DNA of 64,000 nt from assembly GCF_947487305.1 (NCBI RefSeq), contig NZ_CANKWH010000012.1, positions 81,485 through 145,484 of the forward strand. The letters run 5' to 3'. Position numbers and translations under genes: made by a program. This DNA is from an uncultured Paracoccus sp. (lineage in GTDB: Bacteria > Pseudomonadota > Alphaproteobacteria > Rhodobacterales > Rhodobacteraceae). Under the pieces are notes generated by a model that was given only the letters and a program-made list of their open reading frames with translations, was not told where the DNA came from and made no database searches. This document shows, one piece after another, positions 9,524 through 19,400 of this stretch. Position 1 is the first letter of the stretch, and every line of letters starts with the position of its first letter.

Positions 9524-10242
9524 TGCGGCTGGTCGACCTTCCCGATCCCGACAACCTGCCGGCGCTGGACCGGACGCTGTTCGATGCCGATGTGGCGGCG
9601 GGCCTGGGTCCTTCCGATCCGCCGGTGAAGATCGCCCTTCTGTTCGGCAGTCTGCGCGAGCGCAGCTATTCGCGTTACGCTGCCGAGGAAGCGGCGCGGC
9701 TTCTGAAGCTGATGGGGGCCGAGACACGGATTTTCGATCCGTCGGACCTGCCTTTCCCCGACCAGCACAAGGACGGCCACCCGGCGATTGCCGAGTTGCG
9801 CGATCTGGCGATCTGGTCGGATGGCATGGTCTGGTCCACGCCCGAGACCCATGGCCAGATGTCGGGGCTGATGAAGGCGCAGATCGACCATATCCCGCTG
9901 TCGATCGGCGCGGTGCGCCCGACGCAGGGCCGCACGCTGGCGCTGATGCAGGTGAATGGCGGCAGCCAAAGCTTCAACGCGGTCAGCAACATGCGCATCC
10001 TCGGCCGCTGGATGCGCATGTTCACCATCCCGAACCAGTCCTCGATCGCCCGCGCCCATGAGCAATTCGACGAGAACGGCCGGATGCGCCCCTCGCCCTT
10101 CTATGACCGGATCGTCGACGTGATGGAGGAGCTGATGCGCTTCACCGTCCTGACCCGTCCGCATCGCGCGCAGCTGGTCGAGCGCTATTCCGAGCGGGTC
10201 GAGGCCGGAAAGAAGGCCGAGGCGATCCGGCAGAAGCTCTGA
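9523..10242 (+). CDS. arsH: ArsH, NADPH-dependent FMN reductase/organoarsenical oxidase
   Basis: 239 residues. The flavodoxin-like FMN-binding loop [23 protein letters not shown] lies near residue 35. The ArsH signatures [59 protein letters not shown] and [22 protein letters not shown] are present. ArsH enzymes use NADPH and FMN to oxidise trivalent organoarsenicals and reduce other substrates. The ATG at 9523 overlaps the arsC stop by one base. An in-frame start at 9469 lies within arsC and is not likely. The gene ends 12 bases before the convergent membrane-protein gene. Confidence 0.9.
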   Translation: MRLVDLPDPDNLPALDRTLFDADVAAGLGPSDPPVKIALLFGSLRERSYSRYAAEEAARLLKLMGAETRIFDPSDLPFPDQHKDGHPAIAELRDLAIWSDGMVWSTPETHGQMSGLMKAQIDHIPLSIGAVRPTQGRTLALMQVNGGSQSFNAVSNMRILGRWMRMFTIPNQSSIARAHEQFDENGRMRPSPFYDRIVDVMEELMRFTVLTRPHRAQLVERYSERVEAGKKAEAIRQKL

Positions 10243-10254
10243 GCTGCGCCCGCC

Positions 10255-12027
10255 TCAGGGCGCCAGTTGCTCGTAATCCAGCATCATGTAGCGCGCGGGT
10301 TCGTTCTTCTTCTCGCTGCCCTCGTCACTCATGATCAACAGGCGCGGTTCTCCGGCGAAGGTGATCGAGTCGATGGATTCGACGTTGTTCAGGTTGATGA
10401 TGTCGGGCAGGGCGATCGGTTCGGGGCGAACACTCGGCGCGCCCGACCATGACCAGAGCTGCGAGTAGCGGTTGCCCTCGTAGCCCTCGATCTCGTTCAC
10501 CATCAGGAAGCTGCCGAGGATCGGGTCGAAACTCAGCGCGCGGATGCCGCCGCCTTGCAGATCCAGAAGCACCGGCGGGCCAAAGCGCGGCGCGGCGCCG
10601 TCGTCGAAGATCTGGTCGGGATTCTCGATGGCGATGATGATCGAGCGGTCATTCGCCAGAGGCCCGCGCAGGCCGAGATAGAGATGGCCGCTCTGGTGGA
10701 CATAGGCCAGCCCCTCGATGTTCAGCTCGTCGAAATCGGGTTCCTCGCCCAGTTCGGCGGCCAGTGCCTCGGTCACGACCGGGTCGCTGGCCAGCGCATT
10801 GCGCAGTTGCGTGACGCTGCGGATCTCGCCGACGCTGCTACCCGAGACGCGGAAGCGCAGCAGCTGTTCGCGGTCGGGATTGCGCTCGCCCTTGTTGGTC
10901 AGCGAATGTGAGGTGATGGCATAGACGCGATCCTGCGCGTCGATGGTCAGCCCCTCGAGATCGTTCAGCTGCCGCCCGAAGCTGCGGGCCATGCGCAGCC
11001 CGGTGGCCCTGTCCTCGCTGAGGCTGCCATCCTCGGACAGCGTCAGCAGGTTCATCGCCCGCGTGGCCTCGTCCTCGACCACGAGGATCCGGCCATCCGA
11101 GAGCTGCTGGACGGCCGAAGGCTCGTAGATCGCTTCGAAGGAACCGATGCCAAGATTGCGCAAGCGCACGATATTCTCGCTGCTCGAATTGCCGATGAGG
11201 GCGATGACCCCCTTGAGTCCGATGAAGGTGACGACAGAGGCCAGAAGCCCCCAGCGGAAACTGGTATAGGAGAGGTTCAAGAGCCGGAACTTGCGGTCAG
11301 CGACGGCACCCAGCCAATAGAGCTGATCGCTCATCCGGTAATAGACCTGCTCGCGGTCGCGCATCAGCGCCTGCATCCGCGACCAGTATTCCTCGCGCGT
11401 CAGCCGCACGCGATCCTCGTAGATCAGCACGTTCAGATCCTCGCTCGGCGCGGGTTCCTGCGCCACCAGAACCCGCGCGCGCAGGTCGCGCAGCCGGGCA
11501 CGGCGCGCGGCCACGTCGCGCATCCAGCCCCAGACGGCGCCAATCAGGTCGGCGCGCTCGGGCGAGGCCGAGAGCAGCGCGAAGATGATCGAGACGGCGG
11601 CGGTGAACATGAAGACGCCGGCGGGCAGCAGGAAGGCGGGCGAGGAGGCGAAGATGAAGGCGCCCGAGATCATCAGCGCCGAGATGATGAACCCATTGAG
11701 CGAGATCATGATATTGGCCTTGGTCGCAGCCAGGGCGATGGTGTCCAGTTCCGCCCGATAGGCGTTGCGGAACATCGTCTCGACCGCCTTGTTCGACCCA
11801 AGCATCTCGGGTTCGGCCTTGTCCTTCTTGCCCTTCTTTCCCTTCTTCGGGGAACCGGCGTCATGACCGTTCGCGGCCATCGCGGCAGGGCCGGGTTCGG
11901 GATCCGACAGCGTCAGGGCGGGATGATCACCATCATCAGTCTCGGCGCTGATGCTGGTGATGTCCTGTCGGGACAGGTCGGTCTTCTGACCGTCTTCCGC
12001 CGATCGGTCCTTCTTCTTTTTCGCCAT
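10255..12027 (-). CDS. Pycsar-effector-like transmembrane module fused to a DUF3616 propeller
   Basis: 590 residues. A charged, Lys-rich N-terminus (1-80) is followed by a region resembling the PycTM effector family (about 85-278). It contains ATKANIMISLNGFIIS in TM1 (103-126), VSIIFALLSASP closing TM2 (131-153), a cytoplasmic helical part with YEDRVRLTREEYWSRMQALMRD, and TM3 (257-279). Residues about 295-590 look like DUF3616, a beta-propeller-like domain: NDLEGLTIDAQDRVYAITSHS, LNIEGLAYV, LYLGLRGPL, GGGIRALSFDP and a C-terminal ESIDSI...LLIMSDEGSE. With the N-terminus inside, the propeller would be periplasmic. Known Pycsar effectors respond to cCMP or cUMP, but no pyrimidine cyclase gene is nearby. 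Family assignments are by eye; function unknown. Confidence 0.7.
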   Translation of the reverse strand: MAKKKKDRSAEDGQKTDLSRQDITSISAETDDGDHPALTLSDPEPGPAAMAANGHDAGSPKKGKKGKKDKAEPEMLGSNKAVETMFRNAYRAELDTIALAATKANIMISLNGFIISALMISGAFIFASSPAFLLPAGVFMFTAAVSIIFALLSASPERADLIGAVWGWMRDVAARRARLRDLRARVLVAQEPAPSEDLNVLIYEDRVRLTREEYWSRMQALMRDREQVYYRMSDQLYWLGAVADRKFRLLNLSYTSFRWGLLASVVTFIGLKGVIALIGNSSSENIVRLRNLGIGSFEAIYEPSAVQQLSDGRILVVEDEATRAMNLLTLSEDGSLSEDRATGLRMARSFGRQLNDLEGLTIDAQDRVYAITSHSLTNKGERNPDREQLLRFRVSGSSVGEIRSVTQLRNALASDPVVTEALAAELGEEPDFDELNIEGLAYVHQSGHLYLGLRGPLANDRSIIIAIENPDQIFDDGAAPRFGPPVLLDLQGGGIRALSFDPILGSFLMVNEIEGYEGNRYSQLWSWSGAPSVRPEPIALPDIINLNNVESIDSITFAGEPRLLIMSDEGSEKKNEPARYMMLDYEQLAP

Positions 12028-12105
12028 CTCTTTCCCCTTGCGCCACGACCTGACGGCCCGTCCAAGGACAGCGCAGCGCGACTGCGACCGCCGAGCGTCA
12101 CATCG

Positions 12106-12123
12106 GTGTCAGTGAACTGACAC
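12106..12123. promoter_or_regulatory. Perfect 18-bp palindrome upstream of the PycTM/DUF3616 gene
   Basis: GTGTCAGT (12106-12113), GA, ACTGACAC (12116-12123) is a perfect inverted repeat 79 bases upstream of the start of the minus-strand gene at 12027. Size and symmetry fit a dimeric repressor or activator site. It lies in the 247-base gap between that gene and the IscR-like gene; nothing else notable is seen in the gap. Confidence 0.45.
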
Positions 12124-12274
12124 AGTCACTATTCCCGAGAACGCCTCTGGTTCCCCAGAAATGATGAAATCAGACATTTGGTGCAAGCCGATGCGCGGAA
12201 TCACGTACAAACGGTGCAAGCAATTGCAGATGCTGCAAAAAATTTGGCGACCCCGGTTGCCGGTCGCGGGTGGG

Positions 12275-12733
12275 TCAGTCGTCCACGACGCTGAAGAGGC
12301 GCGGCAGGGCCGGGCAGGGCAGCAACTGGTTCTTCGCCACGTCCGCCAGCGTGTGGTTGTGCAGGAACACGTAGACATGGGCCGAAAGGCTCTCCCACAG
12401 CCGGTTCGACAGGGTCTGCGCGCGCGAGCCCGACACTCCGCCCGAGGCGCCGGCGCCCACATGCATGGCGCTGACGGTCTCGTCCACCGCCTCGAGCACT
12501 TCGGCGATGCGTATGGTCTCGGGGGTGCGGGCGAGGCGGTAGCCCCCGCCGGGGCCGCGCACGCTGTCGACCAGCCCGGCACGGCGCAGCCGGACGAAGA
12601 GCTGTTCCAGATAGGCCAGCGAGATGTCCTGACGCGCCGCGATCTCGGCCAGCGAGGTCAACTCGTCCGGCTTGGCGATGGCCAGATCGGTCAGCGCGAT
12701 GATCGCGTAGCGCCCCTTGGTCGAGAGCTTCAT
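12275..12733 (-). CDS. Rrf2-family regulator, IscR-like, lacking the cysteine triad
   Basis: 152 residues. The winged helix-turn-helix starts MKLSTKGRYAIIALTDLA and includes SLAEIAARQDISLAYLEQLFVRLRRAGLVDSVRGPGGGYRLAR, as in IscR. The segment where E. coli IscR has three Fe-S ligating cysteines (residues about 88-110) has none, and the only cysteine is near the C-terminus (LPCP, about residue 139). Rhodobacter-type IscR is known to depart from the three-cysteine rule, so this may still be an Fe-S sensor with different ligands. It is divergent from an alpha/beta hydrolase gene with 168 bases between. No isc or suf genes are in the window. Confidence 0.82.
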   Translation of the reverse strand: MKLSTKGRYAIIALTDLAIAKPDELTSLAEIAARQDISLAYLEQLFVRLRRAGLVDSVRGPGGGYRLARTPETIRIAEVLEAVDETVSAMHVGAGASGGVSGSRAQTLSNRLWESLSAHVYVFLHNHTLADVAKNQLLPCPALPRLFSVVDD

Positions 12734-12901
12734 GTCGTTCCCCTGTCATTCGGGCCGCAGCGGATTTCTTGACGGCCCGCTTGGCGCTGCGCTATGCCGC
12801 AGATGCCCTGTTCTTGCGCTTTCGGCGCCGCAGCACCAGATAGTGTGGTCTAGAGCCCGACCGCTTTTGCGTCAAGAAATCCCTGTCCGTGAAGGAAGCC
12901 C

Positions 12902-13564
12902 ATGCCCGAGTTGATTTTTCCCGGCCCCGAAGGCCGTCTGGAAGGCCGCTATCACCCGCAGCCGGGCAAGCCCGACGCGCCCATCGCCATCGTGCTGCAT
13001 CCGCATCCGCAATATGGCGGGACGATGAACAACCGGGTGGTCTATAACCTGCATTACGCCTTCTACAACATGGGCTTCACCGTGATGCGGTTCAATTTCC
13101 GCGGTGTGGGCCGGTCGCAGGGCGAATTCGATCAGGGCATCGGCGAATTGTCCGACGCCGCCTCGGCGCTGGATTATCTGCAGGCGATGAACCCCAACTC
13201 CAAGCATTGCTGGGTCGCGGGCTTCAGCTTTGGCGCCTGGATCGGGATGCAGCTTCTGATGCGCCGCCCCGAGATCACCGGCTTCATCTCGGTCGCGCCG
13301 CAGGCCAATGTCTATGATTTCAGCTTCCTCGCGCCGTGCCCCTCGTCGGGCCTGATCGTGAACGGCACTGCCGACCGCGTGGCGCCGCCCAAGGACACCC
13401 ATTCGCTGGTCGGCAAGCTGCGCGAGCAGAAGGGCATCACCGTCACCCACGAGGAAATCGAGGGCGCGGATCACTTCTTCCGCGATGACGAGGTGCATAT
13501 GAAGCCTATGATCGATCTGGTGCAGACCTATGTGCGGCGGCGGTTGACCGAGACCAGCCGTTGA
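12902..13564 (+). CDS. Alpha/beta hydrolase, dienelactone hydrolase-like
   Basis: 220 residues. The fold landmarks are an early HPHPQYGGTMNN oxyanion region, RFNFRGVGRSQG, the nucleophile elbow GFSFGAW (Ser near residue 110), NGTADRVAPP (candidate acid) and EGADHFF carrying the likely catalytic His. Proteins of this type are often encoded beside iscR in Rhodobacteraceae; no substrate is known. The ATG follows GAAGGAAGCCC. Its stop codon overlaps the TTG start of the HD-domain gene by 4 bases (TTGA), so the two are probably one operon. Confidence 0.82.
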   Translation: MPELIFPGPEGRLEGRYHPQPGKPDAPIAIVLHPHPQYGGTMNNRVVYNLHYAFYNMGFTVMRFNFRGVGRSQGEFDQGIGELSDAASALDYLQAMNPNSKHCWVAGFSFGAWIGMQLLMRRPEITGFISVAPQANVYDFSFLAPCPSSGLIVNGTADRVAPPKDTHSLVGKLREQKGITVTHEEIEGADHFFRDDEVHMKPMIDLVQTYVRRRLTETSR

Positions 13565-14718
13565 GCCTGACGGCCGAGGCGCGGCTGGATCGGCAGTTCG
13601 CCTTTCTGGTCGAGGCCGACCGGCTGAAATCGGTCCTGCGGGCCAATGTGCTCTTGGACCTGTCGCGGCCCGAGAACAGCGCCGAGCACAGCTGGCATGT
13701 GGCGCTGTATGCGCTGGCCTTCGGCGCGAGCGACCGGGCCATTGCCATGCTGCTCCTGCACGATCTGGTCGAGATCGACACCGGCGATCACCCGATCCAT
13801 CTGGCCCATGATCCCGAGGCGCTGCGCATGGCCGAGGCGCGCGCGGCCGAGCGGATTTTCGGGCTCTCGCCGGATGGCGCGGACCTTCTGGCGCTGTGGC
13901 AGGAATTCGAGGCTGGGGTTTCGCCCGACGCGGCCATGGCCAAGCGCATGGATCACAGCCAGCCGCTGTTCCAGGTGCTGATGGCCCCTGACCCTTTGCC
14001 GGACCATGTGCAGATCGTGCGCGACAACCTGTCGGGCGGGCGCGCGGCGCGACTGCAGGCCGAATGGCCCGAGGCGATGGCGCTGGCGCAGGCGCTGATC
14101 GACGGGCAGGCGCTGCCCGAGGGTGATCTGGCGGCGCGGCTGAGGTTTCTGGCCGAGGCCGACCAGCTGAAATCGGTCTATCGCGCCAATACCCTGATCG
14201 ATGCCTCGCGCCCCGAGAACAGCGGCGAGCACAGCTGGCATCTGGCGCTCTATGCCCTCGTGCTGGCCGATCAGGCAGGGCCGGGCGTCGAGATCGGCCG
14301 GGTGATCCGGATGCTGCTCATTCATGATCTGGTCGAGATCGACGTGGGTGACGTGCCGCTGCATTCGGCGGGCGGTCAGGCGCATGGCTCGGCGGAAATC
14401 CAGGTCGCGGAACTGGCCGCCGCGCGGCGGATATTCGGAATGCTGCCCGAGGGGCAGGGGGCCGGGTTGATGGCGCTCTGGCAGGAGTTCGAGGCGGCCG
14501 AGACGCCCGATGCGGTCTTTGCCAAATCGCTGGACCGCTGCCAGCCGGTGCTGCAGAACCTCGGCTCTGGCGGGGCGGGCTGGGTTGAGTATGACGTGAC
14601 CTATGATCAGGTCGAGGCGCGGGTGGGCGAGAAGATCGCACGTGGCGCGCCGGTGGTCTGGGACTGGCTGCGCAAGCGGGTGCGGGACTATTTCGACAAG
14701 GCTGCTCCGCTGGCCTGA
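13561..14718 (+). CDS. Tandem HD-domain protein (two YfbR/HDDC2-like phosphohydrolase domains)
   Basis: 385 residues, about twice the usual length of the family (near 200). Copy 1 (about 12-190) has FLVEADRLKSVLRAN, ENSAEHSWH (H43), LLLHDLVEIDTGD (H67-D68) and KRMDHSQP (D131). Copy 2 (about 194-385) has FLAEADQLKSVYRAN, ENSGEHSWH (H224), LLIHDLVEIDVGD (H255-D256) and KSLDRCQP (D325). Both keep the metal-binding H...HD...D set, so both may be active on nucleotides. Copy 2 carries the fuller C-terminal part. The start is TTG at 13561, overlapping the hydrolase stop (TTGA); no nearer ATG keeps copy 1 intact. The likely activity is 5'-nucleotidase or phosphohydrolase, by family. Confidence 0.82.
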   Translation: MSLTAEARLDRQFAFLVEADRLKSVLRANVLLDLSRPENSAEHSWHVALYALAFGASDRAIAMLLLHDLVEIDTGDHPIHLAHDPEALRMAEARAAERIFGLSPDGADLLALWQEFEAGVSPDAAMAKRMDHSQPLFQVLMAPDPLPDHVQIVRDNLSGGRAARLQAEWPEAMALAQALIDGQALPEGDLAARLRFLAEADQLKSVYRANTLIDASRPENSGEHSWHLALYALVLADQAGPGVEIGRVIRMLLIHDLVEIDVGDVPLHSAGGQAHGSAEIQVAELAAARRIFGMLPEGQGAGLMALWQEFEAAETPDAVFAKSLDRCQPVLQNLGSGGAGWVEYDVTYDQVEARVGEKIARGAPVVWDWLRKRVRDYFDKAAPLA

Positions 14719-14829
14719 AGCCGCGCGCCGGCGGTAGGAATAGAACGGCATACCATCGCATACCGTCTTTTCTTTCGGCGCGATTGCGGCTATGAGGCGG
14801 CAACTCGCATTCAATCGAAGGGACCACCC

Positions 14830-16041
14830 ATGTCGAAGATCAAGGTAGCAAACCCGGTCGTCGAGCTCGACGGCGACGAGATGACCCGGATCATCTGGGA
14901 TTTCATCAAGCAGAAACTCATCCTGCCCTATCTCGATGTCGACCTGAAATATTACGATCTGGGCATCGAGGAGCGTGACCGCACCGACGACCAGATCACC
15001 GTGGACGCCGCCGAAGCGATCAAGAAATACGGCGTCGGCGTGAAATGCGCGACCATCACCCCGGACGAGCAGCGGGTCGAGGAATTCGGCCTGAAGAAGA
15101 TGTGGCGCAGCCCGAACGGCACCATCCGCAACATCCTCGGCGGCGTGATCTTCCGCGAGCCGATCATCTGCAAGAACGTGCCGCGTCTGGTGCCGGGCTG
15201 GACCCAGCCGATCGTCGTCGGCCGTCACGCCTTCGGTGACCAGTATCGCGCCACCGATTTCCGCTTCCCCGGCAAGGGCAAGCTGACGATCAAGTTCGTC
15301 GGCGAGGATGGCGAGACCATCGAGCACGAGGTGTTCCAGTCGCCGGGTTCGGGCGTGGCCATGGCCATGTACAACCTTGACGACTCGATCCGCGATTTCG
15401 CCCGCGCCAGCTTCAACTATGGCCTGCAGCGGAACTATCCGGTCTATCTGTCGACCAAGAACACCATCCTGAAAGCCTATGACGGCCGCTTCAAGGATCT
15501 GTTCCAGGAGGTCTATGACGCCGAATTCGCCGATGCCTTCAAGAAGGCCGGCATCTTCTACGAACACCGGCTGATCGACGACATGGTGGCCTCGGCGCTG
15601 AAATGGTCGGGCGGCTATGTCTGGGCCTGCAAGAACTATGACGGTGACGTGCAGTCCGACATCGTGGCGCAGGGCTTTGGCTCGCTGGGTCTGATGACCT
15701 CGGTGCTGATGACGCCCGATGGCAAGATCGTCGAATCCGAGGCTGCGCATGGCACAGTGACGCGCCATTACCGCGAGCACCAGAAGGGCAATGCCACCTC
15801 GACCAACTCGATCGCCTCGATCTTCGCCTGGACCGGCGGTCTCAAGCACCGTGCCAAGCTGGACGGCAACGAGCAGCTGATGAAATTCGTCGAGACGCTG
15901 GAAAAGGTCACCGTGCAGGCCGTGGAAGATGGCTACATGACCAAGGACCTGGCGCTGCTGGTCGGTCCGGACCAGAAATGGCTGACCACCATGGGTTATC
16001 TGGAAAAGGTCGACGAATATCTGAACAAGGCGCTGAACTGA
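14830..16041 (+). CDS. icd: Isocitrate dehydrogenase (NADP+)
   Basis: 403 residues, matching the eukaryote-like NADP-dependent type common in alphaproteobacteria. Seen are the start [18 protein letters not shown], substrate-binding [25 protein letters not shown], the metal- and substrate-binding [19 protein letters not shown] and the NADP-binding [19 protein letters not shown]. The enzyme converts isocitrate to 2-oxoglutarate in the TCA cycle, in the cytoplasm, and supplies NADPH. It is monocistronic, with a 111-base leader and a strong terminator 27 bases after its stop. Confidence 0.97.
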   Translation: MSKIKVANPVVELDGDEMTRIIWDFIKQKLILPYLDVDLKYYDLGIEERDRTDDQITVDAAEAIKKYGVGVKCATITPDEQRVEEFGLKKMWRSPNGTIRNILGGVIFREPIICKNVPRLVPGWTQPIVVGRHAFGDQYRATDFRFPGKGKLTIKFVGEDGETIEHEVFQSPGSGVAMAMYNLDDSIRDFARASFNYGLQRNYPVYLSTKNTILKAYDGRFKDLFQEVYDAEFADAFKKAGIFYEHRLIDDMVASALKWSGGYVWACKNYDGDVQSDIVAQGFGSLGLMTSVLMTPDGKIVESEAAHGTVTRHYREHQKGNATSTNSIASIFAWTGGLKHRAKLDGNEQLMKFVETLEKVTVQAVEDGYMTKDLALLVGPDQKWLTTMGYLEKVDEYLNKALN

Positions 16042-16067
16042 GGCGCCGAACTGACACGCTGAAACGA

Positions 16068-16095
16068 GGGCCGGGCGGTTTGCCCGGCCCTTTTT
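16068..16095 (+). terminator. Strong Rho-independent terminator of icd
   Basis: GGGCCGGGC (16068-16076) pairs perfectly with GCCCGGCCC (16082-16090) around GGTTT, followed by TTTTT (16091-16095). Confidence 0.93.
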
Positions 16096-16476
16096 CATTG
16101 GGTCGGTGGCGACCCGTGACGGCTCGCGCTTCCTCTCTGGGTTGACGGGCCGCGCGCGCGGGGAGAGGCAAGCCGTCGCAAGGAAAAAGTGACAGCTTGA
16201 TGCCGCGCACATAAGTTGACCGTAGGGAAGCCTGACTTCAGTCCATAGGCTGAATTTCGCCAACGATTCCGTTATGTCGTTCAACATGATGATTTGAAAA
16301 TATTTTTTCTCTGACTCCTCGACGGGGAAAAACATGGACAGGCCCCTGTTCCCGCCGCATTGTTAACCAAGGTGGGAGGTCTCCAACACGGAACATGCGA
16401 TGCCGGCTATTGGCCGACAGTGGATGAGTCATGCCTTCTTAACCACTTAAAGTTGTTACACAGGGAGCGAGAAAAT
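16096..16476 (+). other. Leader region of the RTX protease gene
   Basis: No credible gene is seen in these 381 bases. The region becomes AT-rich from about 16260, as expected for promoter and leader. Two inverted repeats are visible: TTCAG-N8-CTGAA (16237-16254), and AACCACTTAAAGTTGTT (16441-16457), which sits just before the ribosome-binding site GGGAGC. Either could be an operator; neither matches a site known to me. Confidence 0.4.
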
Positions 16477-19400
16477 ATGCCGTCACCGAATCAGACCGTC
16501 GAACAATGGTGGGTGAACGATCAGACCCCGGACAATCCCTTTGGCAAGAGCGAGGATTACGATGCCTTCCTCGATTATCTCGGTGCGCTGCCGCGCAGCC
16601 TGACGCCGGCCATTGCAGCGAACCCGCTGCGGATCAATGTGACCGAGCTGAACGATCACCCCGACTACAAGGCGGCAGCCGTCGGTGCCCTGACGATGTG
16701 GTCCTCGGTCACGCCGCTCGAGTTCGAGATCGTCGATGACGCGGCGTGGAACCCCGCGACGGACTGGATGCGTGTGGTCAGCCCCGAGATCGGCGAGCCG
16801 AGTGACGGCAGCGCCTTTTCCAGCAACCGCTATGTCAGCGTCGGCCAGCGCTTCCACGATACCGAGCCGAACAAGACCGATATCGGCGGCTATGTCTTCG
16901 ACAGCTTCATCCATGAATTCGGCCATGAGTTCGGCTTGAACCATCCGGGCCTTTACAATTACAGTGGCCCCGGTGGCGTGCAGATCAACTATCTGAACAA
17001 TGCCACCTGGACCTATGACCGCCAACAATACAGCGTCATGTCCTATTTCGACGGCATCGACGTGGGCGAGGACAGCCGCTGGTCGGCTTCGACGCCGCTG
17101 ACGGCAGATATCGAGGCGGTGATCCGCCGCTTCTTCTCGACCGTGGACGAGAACGGCGTGCGCACCTACCAGGTCATCAACCTGAATACCGGCGACAACC
17201 ATTACGGCTTCAACAGCACGCAATATGGCTACGAGCTGACCGCCACCGGGATGCAGCACGACATCGGCTTCGTCATCCATGACACCGGCGGCAATGACAC
17301 GATCGATTTCTCGGGCTCGACCCATGCGACGATCCTCGATCTGCGTGCCGGGCAGTTCTCCAGCGTCAACGGCCACAGCAACAACGTCTCGATCTTTGCC
17401 GGCCATAATGCCGACGAGACCGAGTATTACATCGAGAACGGCATCGGCAGCGACTATGCCGATATCCTGATCGGCAATGACGGCAACAACGTGCTGGACG
17501 GGCGCGGCGGTGCCGACAGCATGGCCGGGAATGGCGGCGACGACACCTATATCATCGACTCGCGCGATGACGTGGTGCGCGAACTGGCCAATGGCGGGAA
17601 CGACACCGTCATCATCATGGACCGCTCGATCCGGATCCGGAACATCGCCAATGTCGAGAACATCATCTACGCCGATGCGACACCCACCGAGCCGGGCAAT
17701 GGTGGTAGCACCAATCCGCCGGGCGGCGGCACCATCGGCAACCTCATCTTCGGCGACGCGGGCGACAACACCATCAACGCCGGTGCGGGCAGCAGCACGA
17801 TCTTTGGCCTCGATGGCGATGACCTGCTGATCGGCGGCCGCGATACGCTGGCCAGCCGCGACATCAACAACACCATCCCGATCGCCGAGTTGGAGGACCA
17901 GACCGAGACCGACGATGCCGCCGATGCTCTTTATGGCGGGCGTGGCAATGACACGCTGGTCGGCGGTGCCGGCAACGATACGCTGGATGGCGGCGAGGGC
18001 GATGACGTGCTGCGCGGTCAGGACGGGGTCGACGTGTTCCTCGGCGGCGCGGGGTCCGACACGGTCGATTACAGCACGGAAAGCCCGTTCCAGCTTCTGG
18101 TGAACCTGGAAACCAATGTCGCCAGCGGCGGCACCGGTTCTGGCGATACCTTCTACAGCATCGAGAACCTGATCGGCTCGGATGACCGGATCGACCGCTT
18201 CATCGGCACTGCTGCGGCCAACCACTTCATCGGACGGGGCGGCGGCGATGTGTTCAACGGTCGGGCTGGCAACGATATCCTCGATGGCGGCAATGACGGC
18301 GACATCCTTTATGGCGAGGCCGGCAATGACACGCTGATCGGCGGCACTGGTCAGGATTACCTGGATGGCGGTGACGGGATCGACACCATCGTCTATTCCG
18401 GCAGCTCCGCCGGGGTGACGGTCGATCTGTTGAACGGCACGGCCAATGGCGGCGATGGTGACGGTCCGGTGCAGATCGTCGGGCGCGGCACGGTCATCCG
18501 CCACGACATCATCGCCAATGTCGAGAATGTCGTCGGCTCGCTTCACGATGACTACCTGATCGGCAATGGTCAGGCGAACAACCTCGCCGGCGGCTCGGGC
18601 GATGACCGCCTGACCGGTGGCGGCGGGGCGGATACGCTGAATGGGGGCGCGGGCAGCGACACGGCGGATTACGCCGACGCGACGCGCGGGGTCAATCTTG
18701 ACCTCGGCCGTGCCAAGAATGCCGGGGATACCTATGTCTCGATCGAGAACCTTGCCGGATCGGGCTTCGATGACCGGTTGAAGGGCAATGGCTCCGCCAA
18801 CGTTCTGACCGGGCAGGGCGGCGATGACAGGATCGACGGTGGCGGCGGCGATGATGTCCTGCAGGGCGATTTCGCCTACCAGGGCGAGCCGCTGCCGCGT
18901 CCGGGCATGGGCACCGGCTATGCCACCTTGGGGCCCGATGCGACCAACAACTCGATCGCGACCGCCTTCGACATCTCGAACAACTTCTCGCTGGCGGAAG
19001 ATCCCGACATCTTCGACTCGACCACGGTGCTGCACACCACCGTCAATGCCACCGGCAACGGCCAGGGCGGCTATTACCGCATCGACCTGGCGGCCGGCAC
19101 GGTCATCACCATCGATATCGACCACATTGCCGATCCCGACATCCATGACAGCTGGGTCAGGCTTCTGGACAGCGACGGCAATATCGTCGCCGAGAATGAC
19201 GATGGCGGCGGTGACCCCGGTTCGTCCAGTGGCCGGGATTCGAGCACGGTCTTTGTCGTCGAGGAAACCGGTACCTACTACATCCTCGAAGGCGAGTGGA
19301 ATCCCACCGCCCCGGGTAGTGGTTGGTCGGAGGCCGTGCCGGCAGGCTCAACCTACGAGCTGAACGTCTCGGTCGACTTCCCGCCGGCCCCGGCCGAGCC

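Noticed and set aside
12734..12901. Possible IscR/iron-responsive box in the divergent region between the IscR-like gene and the hydrolase
   Set aside because: A TAGTGTGGTCTAGA stretch is present, but it is not symmetric enough and does not match a site I can name.
13528..16335. 935-codon minus-strand frame opposite the HD-domain and icd genes
   Set aside because: It runs through two well-identified plus-strand genes and the icd terminator; translation is His/Arg/Asp-rich without motifs.
17460..18860. Short tandem-like DNA repeats in the protease gene
   Set aside because: They encode the GGxGxDxxx RTX nonapeptides and are in frame; not a mobile or CRISPR repeat.
16483..19146. 887-codon minus-strand frame opposite the RTX protease
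   Set aside because: Repetitive Asp/Ile/Val-rich translation mirrors the RTX repeats of the real gene.
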